A stretch of DNA of 64,000 nucleotides from JAEMQF01 sp963850525 (GTDB lineage: Bacteria; Pseudomonadota; Gammaproteobacteria; Burkholderiales; Burkholderiaceae_C): the NCBI GenBank assembly GCA_963850525.1, contig CAWKLQ010000008.1, positions 372,001 through 436,000 of the forward strand, in the 5' to 3' direction. Positions 33,450 through 42,410 of this stretch are shown here, one piece after another. Within the stretch, counting starts at the first letter, position 1, and each line of letters starts with the position of its first letter. Position numbers and translations under genes: made by a program. The notes under the pieces were generated by a model. The model had not been told where the DNA came from, made no database searches, and worked only from the letters and a program-made list of their open reading frames with translations.

Positions 33450-34280
33450 ATGATGCATCCTTTTGCGATGACAGTTTTCGATTCCGCGGCGGCAACCCTG
33501 CGCCAAGCGCTGTGGCTCGCGTTCGCCCTGCTGCTGCACCCCCTGGCGCAAGCCCAGGCAGCGGCCGCACAGGGCGCGTTGCTCTATCACAACTACTGTT
33601 CGGTGTGCCACGGCGACCGCGGCGACGGCAAGAGCCGCGCGGCCGCCGCGCTGTCCACCGTGCCGCGCGACTTCAGCTCGGAAGCGTCCAAACGCGAGTT
33701 GACGCGGGAGCGCATCGTGCTGGCGATCACGCACGGCCGCCCCGGCACGGCGATGGTCGGCTGGAAGACACAGCTCAGCGACGCCGACATCGGCGTGCTT
33801 GCCGATCATCTGTTGACGCAGTTCGTGCAGCGCGACTCGAGTGCGCCTGAACCGCGCGCCGCAATTTCCGGCACGCAAGCGCACGGCGGTCGCCAAGCCG
33901 ACGCCGCAGCGCCTGTGGTGCGCCTGGACATGACGGCAGCGTTCCCGAACCAACTCAAGGGCAAGCTCTCGCGCGGCGCGGTCTTCTACATGGCCAATTG
34001 CGCGACATGCCACGGCGCAGCCGGCGACGGCGCCGGGCCGCGCGCGTATTTCATCCGCCCCAAACCGCGCAACTTCCTCGATCCGGCAAACCAAGGGCGC
34101 TTCAATCGCGTCACGCTCTTTCAGGCCGTGTCGGAAGGCCGCGTCGGCACCGAAATGCCGGCCTGGAAACAAGTGGCGAGCGCCCAGCAGATCGCCGACG
34201 TCGCCGAGTACGTGTTCCAGGCCTTTGTTGCACCGCGCTCGAGCGGCGCAGGCAGCGCGGCGACCGGCGCGGCACGATGA
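33450..34280 (+). CDS. dihaem cytochrome c, two class I domains
   Basis: 276 residues from ATG 33450 (ATGs at 33453 and 33468 are in frame). A signal peptide ends near QAQA. Two cytochrome c domains carry CSVCHGDRGDG and CATCHGAAGDG, each followed by an RDF or RNF block and a distal-Met segment (PGTAMVGW, GTEMPAW). The stop overlaps the next start (ATGA). Under its own sigma-54 promoter, it is probably a periplasmic electron carrier co-regulated with the large operon on the other strand. Confidence 0.92.
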   Translation: MMHPFAMTVFDSAAATLRQALWLAFALLLHPLAQAQAAAAQGALLYHNYCSVCHGDRGDGKSRAAAALSTVPRDFSSEASKRELTRERIVLAITHGRPGTAMVGWKTQLSDADIGVLADHLLTQFVQRDSSAPEPRAAISGTQAHGGRQADAAAPVVRLDMTAAFPNQLKGKLSRGAVFYMANCATCHGAAGDGAGPRAYFIRPKPRNFLDPANQGRFNRVTLFQAVSEGRVGTEMPAWKQVASAQQIADVAEYVFQAFVAPRSSGAGSAATGAAR

Positions 34281-35275
34281 TGCACCGACGGGCGTCACGA
34301 CTCTGCATTGGGACGGTACTGATCAGCTTGACCGTTTGCGCAATCCTCATTTCACTGCGCAGCGCAGCGGCGCAAGACCTCATCGCGCCGGACGCAACAA
34401 CGCTGAACCTCGGCCGCAATGTCTACAACCAGCGTTGCTATTTTTGCCACGGCTATTCCGGCGATGCAAAAACCGTCGCGGCAAGCGTCCTGAGGCCGGC
34501 ACCGCGCGACTTCACGAGCGGCAGCGAACTTTCGCAGCCGGCGATCGCCGACGCCGTCGCGCACGGCCGCCCGGGAACGGCAATGAAGCCGTTCAGCGCC
34601 GTGTTGAGCGACGCGGAAATCAGTGCGGTTGCCGCCTTTGTGATCGACGAATTCGTTCGCCACCGCGCCCGCAATACCGCGTACCACACCGCCGAGAACG
34701 GCTGGCCCGAGCATGAACGGTACGCCGCGGCCTTTCCCTTTGCGAGCGGTGCGATCGCGATCGATGCGCCCGAGCACTCGCTCAGCGCCGAGCAGCAATG
34801 GGGTCGCACGCTCTATCTGAACGCGTGCATCACGTGCCACGATCGCGGCCGGGTCGCGAACGACGGGCCGACATGGAGTTGGCGGCCGTTGTCATTCCCG
34901 CGTGCGGACTCGGGCGCAGACGTGCAAGCGCTCGAATCGCCCAGCACAAGCGCGGCCCAGCCCACCGCGCCGCGCCTGACGCGGCTGAGCGCGCGCGAGC
35001 GGCAAGGGCAACGCCTGTTCCAGTCCAACTGCGCGTTTTGTCATGGCGCGAACGGCACGGGCAAGAACTGGATCGGCCAATTCCTGGAACCCAAGGCGCG
35101 CGACCTCACGCAGTTTTCCCTGCAAGATTTGCCGGCGGAGCGCTTGCGGCTGACGATTCGCGACGGGCTCAGCGGCACGTCGATGCCGGCTTGGCGCGAT
35201 GTGCTGAAGCCCGCCGAAATCGACGCCGTGGGCGCCTACGTCACGCGGGCCTTTGTTCGGCGTGACACGCGTTGA
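34277..35275 (+). CDS. trihaem cytochrome c, three class I domains
   Basis: 332 residues with a signal peptide (ending near RSAAA-QD). Three CXXCH sites (CYFCHGYSGD, CITCHDRGR, CAFCHGANGTG). The first and third domains have full class I features with distal-Met segments (PGTAMKPF, GTSMPAW), while the middle domain is short and lacks an obvious Met ligand. It overlaps the dihaem gene, with which it shares domain style (PRDFTSG versus PRDFSSE), so the pair probably arose by duplication. Co-transcribed from 33408-33423. Confidence 0.9.
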   Translation: MMHRRASRLCIGTVLISLTVCAILISLRSAAAQDLIAPDATTLNLGRNVYNQRCYFCHGYSGDAKTVAASVLRPAPRDFTSGSELSQPAIADAVAHGRPGTAMKPFSAVLSDAEISAVAAFVIDEFVRHRARNTAYHTAENGWPEHERYAAAFPFASGAIAIDAPEHSLSAEQQWGRTLYLNACITCHDRGRVANDGPTWSWRPLSFPRADSGADVQALESPSTSAAQPTAPRLTRLSARERQGQRLFQSNCAFCHGANGTGKNWIGQFLEPKARDLTQFSLQDLPAERLRLTIRDGLSGTSMPAWRDVLKPAEIDAVGAYVTRAFVRRDTR

Positions 35276-35382
35276 CGAAACGAGGGCATTGACGGCACTC
35301 AATGCTCTCAATGCTCTCGCTCGCGCGCGGCCGAATTGCGCTGGGTCAAGCGTCGGCCCGCGCAAACCACTAGGCTGAGGTC

Positions 35383-36798
35383 ATGGTTGAATTCCGCAAG
35401 GAACAAGCCTTCGCAGGCCGTCTGGTCATGCTCGGCTTCGGCTGCATCGGCCAGGGGGTGCTGCCGCTGTTGCTGCGCCACATTCAGATGCGCCCTGAGC
35501 AGCTGCTCATCGTCAGCGCCGACGAGGCCGGCGCGCAAATCGCACGCGCCCAGGGCGTGCACCTGCTGGGCGTGCCGGTGACGGCGGAGAATCTTCATCA
35601 AGTCCTGGACTCCTTGCTCGGTGCGGGCGACTTCCTGCTGAACCTGTCGGTGGACGTGAGCAGCCATGCGCTGATCAAGTTCTGCCAGGCGCGCGGCGCG
35701 CTGTACCTGGACACCTGCATCGAGCCCTGGGCCGGCGGCTACATCGACACTTCACTCGCTCCAGTGCAGCGCACCAACTACGCGCTGCGCGAATCCGCCC
35801 TGGCGTTGCGCCACCCGGGCGGCGACGCACCAACGGCGCTGCTGACGCACGGCGCGAATCCGGGGCTGGTGTCGCACTTCGTCAAGCAGGCGCTGCTCGA
35901 CCTTGCGCAGGCGGAAGGTGCCTCGTTCGAGCGCCCGACGAACCGCGAGACCTGGGCGCATCTGGCCAGCTGCCTGGGGGTGCGCGCGATCCACATCGCC
36001 GAGTGCGACACGCAAACCGCAGCGCGGCGCAAGGCGCCCGGCGAGTTCGTCAACACCTGGTCGGTGGATGCCTTCGTCAGCGAGGCGTGTCAGCCCGCCG
36101 AACTCGGCTGGGGCAGCCACGAGCGGCACTTCCCGGCCGACGCGAGGCGCCACGACACCGGCTCGCGCGCCGCGATCTACCTCGATCGGCCGGGCGCAGC
36201 GACCTGGGTGCGCAGCTGGACTCCACTCGCGGGCGCGCAACACGCGCTGCTGATCACGCACGGCGAGTCGATTTCGATCGCCGACTACCTCACCCTCGGC
36301 GACCCGGAGCATCCCGACTATCGACCGACCGTCCACTACGCCTACCGTCCGTGCGACGACGCCGTGCTCTCTTTGCTCGAGCTGGGCGCGCGCAATTGGC
36401 GACCTCAGCAAAGCAAGCGCGTGCTGAAGGACGACATCGAAAGCGGCATCGACGAACTGGGCGTGCTGCTGCTCGGCAATCCGTGCGGCGCGTATTGGTA
36501 TGGCTCACGGCTGTCGATCGAGCAGGCGCGCGAGCTGTGTCCGTTCAACAGTGCCACCAGCTTGCAGGTCGCTGCGGCGGTGCTGGCGGGCGTCGTGTGG
36601 GTGATGCAGAACCCCCAGCGCGGTGTCGTCGAGCCCGACGATCTGCCCTTCGATCGCATCATCGCGCTCAGCCGGCCTTACCTGGGCGAACTGCTCGGCG
36701 TGTTCAGTCACTGGACACCGCTGGACGGCCGCGGCGCCCTGTTCCACGAGGACGTCGATCTCGACGACCCGTGGCAGTTCAAGAACTTCCGCGTCTGA
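35383..36798 (+). CDS. hss: homospermidine synthase
   Basis: 471 residues from ATG 35383 with GAGG just upstream. An NAD-binding Rossmann start (LVMLGFGCIGQGVLPLL) and the saccharopine-dehydrogenase-like body contain family blocks DTCIEPWAGGY, THGANPGLVSHFVK, GVRAIHIAECDTQ and NPCGAYWYGSRL. The enzyme makes sym-homospermidine from putrescine or spermidine with NAD+. The length matches bacterial homospermidine synthases. It starts about 110 bases after the cytochrome pair and opens the metabolic block. Confidence 0.93.
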   Translation: MVEFRKEQAFAGRLVMLGFGCIGQGVLPLLLRHIQMRPEQLLIVSADEAGAQIARAQGVHLLGVPVTAENLHQVLDSLLGAGDFLLNLSVDVSSHALIKFCQARGALYLDTCIEPWAGGYIDTSLAPVQRTNYALRESALALRHPGGDAPTALLTHGANPGLVSHFVKQALLDLAQAEGASFERPTNRETWAHLASCLGVRAIHIAECDTQTAARRKAPGEFVNTWSVDAFVSEACQPAELGWGSHERHFPADARRHDTGSRAAIYLDRPGAATWVRSWTPLAGAQHALLITHGESISIADYLTLGDPEHPDYRPTVHYAYRPCDDAVLSLLELGARNWRPQQSKRVLKDDIESGIDELGVLLLGNPCGAYWYGSRLSIEQARELCPFNSATSLQVAAAVLAGVVWVMQNPQRGVVEPDDLPFDRIIALSRPYLGELLGVFSHWTPLDGRGALFHEDVDLDDPWQFKNFRV

Positions 36799-36822
36799 CT
36801 CGTCAATCAAGAGGAGAGAACC

Positions 36823-37299
36823 ATGCTTCGCCGTTTGATGTTCGTTGTGCTCACGGCGTTCTGCTCGGTCGCGCTCGCCGCCGGCTCGCAACCTGTCGTG
36901 GCGTATTCGAAGAAGGCGAAGTTCGAGGACGTGCGCGACGATCTGAAGCTGGCGATCGAGAGCAAGGGCCTGGTGATCGACCATCACTCGTTCATCAACC
37001 AGATGATCGAGCGCACCGGCAAGGACGTCGGCTCGACGCGCAAGGTCTACGTCGACGTGCAGGCCTTCGTCTTTTGCAGCGCGGCGCTGTCGCGCAAGAC
37101 GATGGAAGCGGACCCGGCGAATGCGGCGATGTGCCCGTACTCGATCACGGTGTACGCGACCGCAGCGCAGCCCGACAAGGTGATCGTCGCCTACCGCCGC
37201 CCGTGGCGCCCCGAGGGCTCGGCAGCGTCGAAGGCGGCGCTCCGGCAAGTGGAAGCGCTGCTCGACGGCATCGCGCGAACCTCGCTCGGCATGAAGTAG
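36823..37299 (+). CDS. secreted DUF302-family protein
   Basis: 158 residues with a signal peptide (ending near ALAAGS). The mature part fits the DUF302 fold (KFEDVRDDLKLAIESKGLVIDHHSFINQML-like start; VFCSAALSRKTMEADPANAAMCPYSITVY; VIVAYRRP). Two Cys (FVFCSA, AAMCPY) may pair. DUF302 proteins often accompany sulfur or respiratory genes, but their activity is unknown. An AGGAG ribosome site precedes the ATG, 24 bases after hss. Confidence 0.82.
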   Translation: MLRRLMFVVLTAFCSVALAAGSQPVVAYSKKAKFEDVRDDLKLAIESKGLVIDHHSFINQMIERTGKDVGSTRKVYVDVQAFVFCSAALSRKTMEADPANAAMCPYSITVYATAAQPDKVIVAYRRPWRPEGSAASKAALRQVEALLDGIARTSLGMK

Positions 37300-37315
37300 C
37301 AGCCGCCCTGCCAAC

Positions 37316-38830
37316 GTGGCCACCACGCCAGCGCAAGACCTGCTGATCCGGCGTGTCGCGATCGACACCTGGCGCGAAAACGTCGTCTACCTGCACCGCG
37401 ACTGCGCCGTCGTGCGGGCCGCCGGATTCCAGGCCCTGTCCAAAGTGACGGTGCGCGCGAACAGCATGGCCATCAACGCCGTGCTGAACGTCGTCGACGA
37501 CGAAGCCATCGTCAAGCGCGACGAGCTGGGCCTGTCCGAAGACGCGTTTGCGCGCCTGGGCGTCGAGGCCGGCCACGCGGCCCAGGTGTTGCCGGCCGAG
37601 CCGCCGATTTCCCTATCCGCCCTGCACCGCAAGATCCGCGGCGAACGGCTTTCGCGCGAGGACCTGCACGCCCTCATTCGCGACGTGGCGCAGGCGCGCT
37701 ACTCGAAGATCGAACTGGCGGCGTTTGTCGTCGCGACGAACGGCTACGACCTCGAGCGCGACGAAGTGCTTTACCTGACCGAAGCGATGATCGCCGTCGG
37801 GCGCAAGCTCGACTGGCATCAGGCGGTGCGCGGCGGGCCGGTCGTGGACAAACACTGCATCGGCGGCATCCCGGGAAATCGCACCTCGATGCTCGTGGTG
37901 CCCATCGTCACCGCACACGGCATGCTCTGCCCCAAGACCTCGTCGCGCGCCATCACCTCGCCTGCCGGCACGGCCGACACGATGGAAGTGCTCGCCGAAG
38001 TGGAACACTCCGTCGAGCGCTTGCAGCAGATCGTGCGCGAGACCAACGGCTGCCTCGCCTGGGGCGGCACGGCGGGGCTGTCGCCCGCCGACGACATCCT
38101 GATCTCGGTCGAGCGGCCGCTCGGCATCGATTCGCCGGGGCAGATGGTCGCGTCTATCCTCTCGAAGAAGATCGCCGCCGGCTCGACGCACCTGGTGCTC
38201 GACATTCCCGTCGGCCCCACAGCCAAGGTGCGCTCCATGCCGGCGGCGCAGCGCTTGCGCAAGCTCTTCGAGTACGTCGCCTCCACGCTGAACCTGCACC
38301 TCGAAGTGATGATCACCGACGGCAGCCAGCCTGTCGGCAACGGCATCGGCCCGGTGCTCGAAGCGCGCGACGTGATGCGCGTGCTGCGCAATGACGCGTC
38401 CGCGCCCGCCGACCTGCGCGAGAAGGCGCTGCGCCTGGCCGGCCGCGTCATCGAGTTCGACCCCGACGTGCGCGGCGGCGACGGCTGGCGCATCGCGCGC
38501 GACATCCTCGAATCGGGACGTGCCCTCGCGCAGATGGAAGCCATCATCGCGGCGCAGGGCCGGCGCGCTGCGCTGCCCACGCTGGGAGAACTGACGCACG
38601 AGGTGAATGCCGAGGCGCGCGGCAGTGTCAGCGCCATCGACAACCTGCGCCTGGCGCGAATCGCCCGCCTGGCCGGTGCGCCGCAGGTCAGCGGTGCGGG
38701 GGTGGACCTGCTGCGCAAGGTGGGCGACCCGGTCGCGGCCGGTCAAGCGCTCTACCGCATCCACGCGCGCTACCCTGCCGACCTGAGGTTTGCGCGCGAC
38801 TGGCCGAGCGCGATTGCGGCTACCAGTTGA
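37316..38830 (+). CDS. type 2 thymidine/AMP phosphorylase family enzyme
   Basis: 504 residues from GTG 37316. Compared with E. coli DeoA (440) it has an N-terminal extension of about 80 residues, as in type 2 enzymes and archaeal AMP phosphorylases. Signature blocks are GPVVDKHCIGGIPGNRTSM, TSSRAITSPAGTADTMEVL and ITDGSQPVGNGIGPVLEARDV. It would cleave a nucleoside or NMP with phosphate, feeding ribose phosphates into carbon metabolism. Substrate preference cannot be read from sequence. The gene follows DUF302 by 16 bases; stop at 38830. Confidence 0.9.
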   Translation: MATTPAQDLLIRRVAIDTWRENVVYLHRDCAVVRAAGFQALSKVTVRANSMAINAVLNVVDDEAIVKRDELGLSEDAFARLGVEAGHAAQVLPAEPPISLSALHRKIRGERLSREDLHALIRDVAQARYSKIELAAFVVATNGYDLERDEVLYLTEAMIAVGRKLDWHQAVRGGPVVDKHCIGGIPGNRTSMLVVPIVTAHGMLCPKTSSRAITSPAGTADTMEVLAEVEHSVERLQQIVRETNGCLAWGGTAGLSPADDILISVERPLGIDSPGQMVASILSKKIAAGSTHLVLDIPVGPTAKVRSMPAAQRLRKLFEYVASTLNLHLEVMITDGSQPVGNGIGPVLEARDVMRVLRNDASAPADLREKALRLAGRVIEFDPDVRGGDGWRIARDILESGRALAQMEAIIAAQGRRAALPTLGELTHEVNAEARGSVSAIDNLRLARIARLAGAPQVSGAGVDLLRKVGDPVAAGQALYRIHARYPADLRFARDWPSAIAATS

Positions 38831-38884
38831 CGCCGGCGCAAGGCGCAGTGGCACTGGATTCGCCCGGGAACGCCGAGCGTCCCG

Positions 38885-39538
38885 TCACGGCTGCACCTTG
38901 ATCTCGTTCACGACGTTTTCTACCCCCAACGCCGACCACGCCGCCACCTGCGCCGCCGACCGTTCCGCCCATGAGTCGACCTTGCCGCGCAGCGTGACCG
39001 TCGAGCCCTTGGCGGTGACTTCGATCTGCGCCGCTTCCTGCTCGGCATGGCGGGTCAAGGCATCGCGAATGCATTCGGCCACGTTGGCGGGCACCGTCGA
39101 GGGCTTGAGCCGGATCGCGTTGTCGACGCCGATCACGCCGGTCAGACACGCGACGGCGGCCGTCGCCATGCGCCGCTGGTAGTCCCAGTCGACTTCGCCT
39201 TCGAGCGTCACCCGGCCCTGCTCCACCTTGATGCGGATGCGGTCTTCCGGCACCTGCGCATGCCATCGCAACGCCGACTCGGCGGCTGCGGCAATCTCCG
39301 AGTCGCTGCGCCGGTGGCGCGGGTCGAGCTTGACGTCGATTTCCATCGCGATCGTCTTCACGCTGTGCACGCGCTGCACGGCGCGCTGCGCCGCCTGCTT
39401 CTCGGCGAAGGTGTCGAGATGCCCCGTCAGCGTGACCACGCCGTCGCTCACCGCCACGCCGATCTTGCTCGCGCTGAACGAGGGGTCCCATTGCAGCTCG
39501 TCCATCACGTCCTTTTTCAGCTGTGCATCGGTCTTCAT
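38885..39538 (-). CDS. triple BON-domain protein
   Basis: 217 residues from ATG 39538 (MKTDAQLKKDV). Three BON domains in a row, each with a G-x-V-T-L-x-G core (GVVTLTGHL, RVTLEGEV, STVTLRGKV). No signal peptide, so cytoplasmic. BON proteins bind membranes or phospholipids and respond to stress. It is a clear paralogue of 47964-48617, sharing the N-terminal and all three domain cores. Convergent with the phosphorylase gene, 54 bases apart. Confidence 0.9.
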   Translation of the reverse strand: MKTDAQLKKDVMDELQWDPSFSASKIGVAVSDGVVTLTGHLDTFAEKQAAQRAVQRVHSVKTIAMEIDVKLDPRHRRSDSEIAAAAESALRWHAQVPEDRIRIKVEQGRVTLEGEVDWDYQRRMATAAVACLTGVIGVDNAIRLKPSTVPANVAECIRDALTRHAEQEAAQIEVTAKGSTVTLRGKVDSWAERSAAQVAAWSALGVENVVNEIKVQP

Positions 39539-39627
39539 GATCTGGCCCTCCGCATGGTTGAGTTGAAGTGATTGTCGAATTCCGAACCCAGCGCCGCACA
39601 GACACGAGCGACGCCGGCCGCGGGACA

Positions 39628-40203
39628 CTACGCGCGCGGCTTGCCTGGTTGGGGTGGCTGCGGGAGTCGCTTGTCGGGACTCCCCGGGGCCGGCGGCGGC
39701 GGCAGCGGCTGGCGCACTCCAGGCTCGCCACGGCGTGGCGGGTCAGGGCGTTTGGGCGGCTCCGGGCGAGGGATGGGCGGCGGGCCGAAGATCCGCGGCG
39801 GCCGCGGCCGTTGAATCCACCCGTCGCGCTCTCGGTAGAAGGGGCGATCGTGATAGTGGAACGCCCAGTAGTCGAACAGGATGAACCCGACGATCGTTAT
39901 CCCGATCTCGGCGCCGTACTTCAACACGGGCACTTCAGCGCCCTGGTACGGAGTGTTGATGTTGCCGGCGTAGACCCAGCCGCGATTCGGAGCGGCGATC
40001 ACGTCGCACCAGCTGTAGTCGCGCAGGCACCCCTGCACCGCCACCTCGGATCCCGTCGGCAGAATCGCAATCACCGGATAGTCGCGTCCCGGGCCTGCGC
40101 GCAGGTGGGCGTTTTTGGAGGTATACGCCAGCGGCACCTGCGCCAAGCAGGGAAGCGCCACCAGCGCGATCGCCAGGGCGATCCAGGCACCGATCTTTCT
40201 CAT
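39628..40203 (-). CDS. secreted or membrane SH3-domain protein with proline-rich tail
   Basis: 191 residues from ATG 40203. A signal peptide (ending near LPCLA-Q) precedes a bacterial SH3 domain (about 28-85: NAHLRAGPGRDYPVIAILP, DYSWCDVIAAPNRGWVYAGN), a hydrophobic segment (EIGITIVGFILFDYWAF) and a tail very rich in Pro, Arg and Gly. The start overlaps the stop of the ArsA gene (ATGA). A cell-wall or envelope role is likely but unproven. Confidence 0.82.
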   Translation of the reverse strand: MRKIGAWIALAIALVALPCLAQVPLAYTSKNAHLRAGPGRDYPVIAILPTGSEVAVQGCLRDYSWCDVIAAPNRGWVYAGNINTPYQGAEVPVLKYGAEIGITIVGFILFDYWAFHYHDRPFYRERDGWIQRPRPPRIFGPPPIPRPEPPKRPDPPRRGEPGVRQPLPPPPAPGSPDKRLPQPPQPGKPRA

Positions 40204-42233
40204 GTCGATTCCTTTGCGGTTGGGTTCGCGGCCTCGGGCGCCGCCCTGCGGACCCATTGGGACAATTCGGTAAATCCGATCGGCGGCACAGTCAGCCAAG
40301 GAACAGCGAAGACGCGCGTGGCCAAGCCGGCGAGCATGCGTTCGATCTGCTTGCGTTCACCCGCCAGCCGTGCCCGCAGCAAGGGGTCGCGCGTGCCGGC
40401 CGCCAGCACGCTCTTGTTGAGCACCCAGGCATAGGGTTCGATGCTCGCGCGGCGCAGGTCCTCCTGCAGCGCGGCGGCTTGCGACACGGGAGTCACCTCC
40501 GGCAGCGTCACCAGGATGATCCTGGTGTAGGCGCGATCCTGCAGGCGCATCAAGGGCGTGACGACGCGTGCGGCGCCGTGCCCTTGCAACTCGCGCAGCA
40601 TCTGCCGGTGGTAGGCGCCGGTCGCGTCCATCAGCAACATGGAGTGGCCGGTGGGCGCGGTGTCGAGAACGACGAAGGCGCTGCGACCCTCGCCCACGAT
40701 GCGCGAGAAGGCATGGAAGACGGCAACTTCTTCGGTGCAGGGCGATTGCAGATCTTCCAGCAGCAGCGCCTGCTCTGCCGCGTCGAGTTGGGGTGACTTG
40801 GCCGCCATGATCTTGTCGATGTAGCGCTGCGTCTCGAGCTTCGGGTCGATGCGGCTCACGTGCAAGCCGGGCACGTCGCCGTCGAGTGTTCCGGCCAGGT
40901 GGGCGGCCGGGTCGGTGGTGCTGAGGTGCACGGTCTTGCCGCGCTGGATCAGCCCCAAGGCCAGGGCGGCGGCGACCGTCGTCTTGCCCACGCCCCCCTT
41001 GCCCATCACCATGATCAGCCCATGCGATGCAGTGGCCAATTCGTCGGCCAACACGTCCAGGCCCTGCAGGGGCTCGAGGTTCCCGGCAACCCCAGTCGTG
41101 CCTGGCGCCATCGCGCTTGCTCCGGGGGTCAGCAGTGCGCGCAGCGCCGGCAGGCCGACGCTGTCGAAGGCGCGCAACGGCACTTGATCCTGCGGCAAGG
41201 CGCGCAGCAGCGCGGGCATCTCGTGCAATGCCTGTTGCCCAAGGTCCTCGATGGCACGGGCCACCGCGTCCGTGCGCTCGCCGGCGTGGAACACGCCATT
41301 GATCGCCAGGCGCTGGTTGTGCAAACCCAGCGCGTGCAGCTCTTCCGACGTGCGCGCCGCTTCGGCGATCGCGCCCTTGTCCGGCCGCACCACCAGGATC
41401 ACGGTCGTCTTCGCAGGGTCGCTCAAGGCCTCCAGGGCCGCCTTGAAGCGCACCTCCTGCATCTTCAATCCGGAATGCGGCCCCAGACACGAGGCACCGC
41501 GATCGTTGCCATCGAGAAATCCGGTCCAGGCCTTGGGCAGGCTGAGCAGCCGCAAGGTGTGCCCTGTGGGTGCCGTGTCGAAGACGATGTGATCATAGTC
41601 TTCAGCGCCCCCGGCCAAGAGCGAAGAGAACTCGTCGAACGAGGCAATCTCGGTGGTGCAGGCGCCCGACAGCTGCTCACGCACCGTCGAGAGTTCACTT
41701 TCGCTGGCCTGCGTGCCCATCTGCGCCAGGACGCGTTGGCGATACGACTCTGCGGCGCTATCGGGATCGATGTTCAGCACCGACAGGCCGGGCGCGCCGG
41801 GCACGGGAACCGGCGTGTTGCGAAGCTCGATCCCCAACATTTCGTCGAGGTTCGATGCCGCATCGGTGCTGACCAGCAGCACCTTCTTTCCCGCGTCCGC
41901 CAGGGTCAAGGCCGCAGCCGCCGACAGCGAGGTCTTGCCGACGCCGCCTTTGCCGGTGAAGAACAAGTGCCGCGTCGGCCGGTTCAGGAAGCCCACGGCA
42001 ACGGGCTTGAACCATGCTTGCACTGCGCCGTGCGACGGCAGGCCGCCACTGTGCACGACCTTGTCGTCGATGACGACGGCAGGCGTCGCGTGGACGCCGA
42101 AGCGCTTGAACTCTTGCGGGTCTTCGAGCTTGACGATCTCGACTTTCACGCCCGCTTCATGCGCCGCCCGCTCGATGATGCCGATGGTGCTGCGGCACTT
42201 GCTGCAGCCGGGTCCCAGTACCTTGATTTCCAT
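40200..42233 (-). CDS. arsA: thioredoxin-like domain fused to two-domain ArsA ATPase
   Basis: 677 residues from ATG 42233. Residues 1-78 form a small thioredoxin-fold domain with active site GPGCSKC (Cys10, Cys13) and cis-Pro ATPAVV. The rest is a full double ArsA ATPase with Walker A motifs FTGKGGVGKTS and MGKGGVGKTT. The three metalloid-binding cysteines of E. coli ArsA are all present (near Cys192 GACTTEI, Cys249 GASCLGP, Cys499 SPCTEEV), shifted by the added domain. No arsB, arsC, arsD or arsR lies nearby, so function in arsenite export is uncertain; a redox-linked metalloid role is possible. Confidence 0.88.
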   Translation of the reverse strand: MEIKVLGPGCSKCRSTIGIIERAAHEAGVKVEIVKLEDPQEFKRFGVHATPAVVIDDKVVHSGGLPSHGAVQAWFKPVAVGFLNRPTRHLFFTGKGGVGKTSLSAAAALTLADAGKKVLLVSTDAASNLDEMLGIELRNTPVPVPGAPGLSVLNIDPDSAAESYRQRVLAQMGTQASESELSTVREQLSGACTTEIASFDEFSSLLAGGAEDYDHIVFDTAPTGHTLRLLSLPKAWTGFLDGNDRGASCLGPHSGLKMQEVRFKAALEALSDPAKTTVILVVRPDKGAIAEAARTSEELHALGLHNQRLAINGVFHAGERTDAVARAIEDLGQQALHEMPALLRALPQDQVPLRAFDSVGLPALRALLTPGASAMAPGTTGVAGNLEPLQGLDVLADELATASHGLIMVMGKGGVGKTTVAAALALGLIQRGKTVHLSTTDPAAHLAGTLDGDVPGLHVSRIDPKLETQRYIDKIMAAKSPQLDAAEQALLLEDLQSPCTEEVAVFHAFSRIVGEGRSAFVVLDTAPTGHSMLLMDATGAYHRQMLRELQGHGAARVVTPLMRLQDRAYTRIILVTLPEVTPVSQAAALQEDLRRASIEPYAWVLNKSVLAAGTRDPLLRARLAGERKQIERMLAGLATRVFAVPWLTVPPIGFTELSQWVRRAAPEAANPTAKEST

Positions 42234-42291
42234 CGCGATGCCGTTCGGTTCGCCCACTGGTTCAGTTGAACACTGCCAAGGCAACATGCGC

Positions 42292-42305
42292 TTGATCTGT
42301 CGCAA
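42292..42305. promoter_or_regulatory. FNR/ANR-type site TTGATCTGTCGCAA
   Basis: Matches TTGAT-N4-ATCAA in the whole first half and in CAA of the second (eight of ten). It lies in the divergent gap between the ArsA gene (start 42233) and the P-type ATPase gene (start 42411). The closely similar TTGATCTGGTGCAA occurs at 50740-50753. Confidence 0.45.
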
Positions 42306-42410
42306 CGGGAGCGGACGCTTCGCGACGCGGCGTTCGAGGCAGCTCGCCCGGCGTCGTTAGCGTGACCGCGCGCAACCGCACCCAACCCTGATTGCTGCGA
42401 TGCTTGCGGT

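Noticed and set aside
35302..35325. Short direct repeats (CAATGCTCT) before the homospermidine synthase gene
   Set aside because: Two imperfect copies only, not placed like an operator and not seen elsewhere; probably chance.
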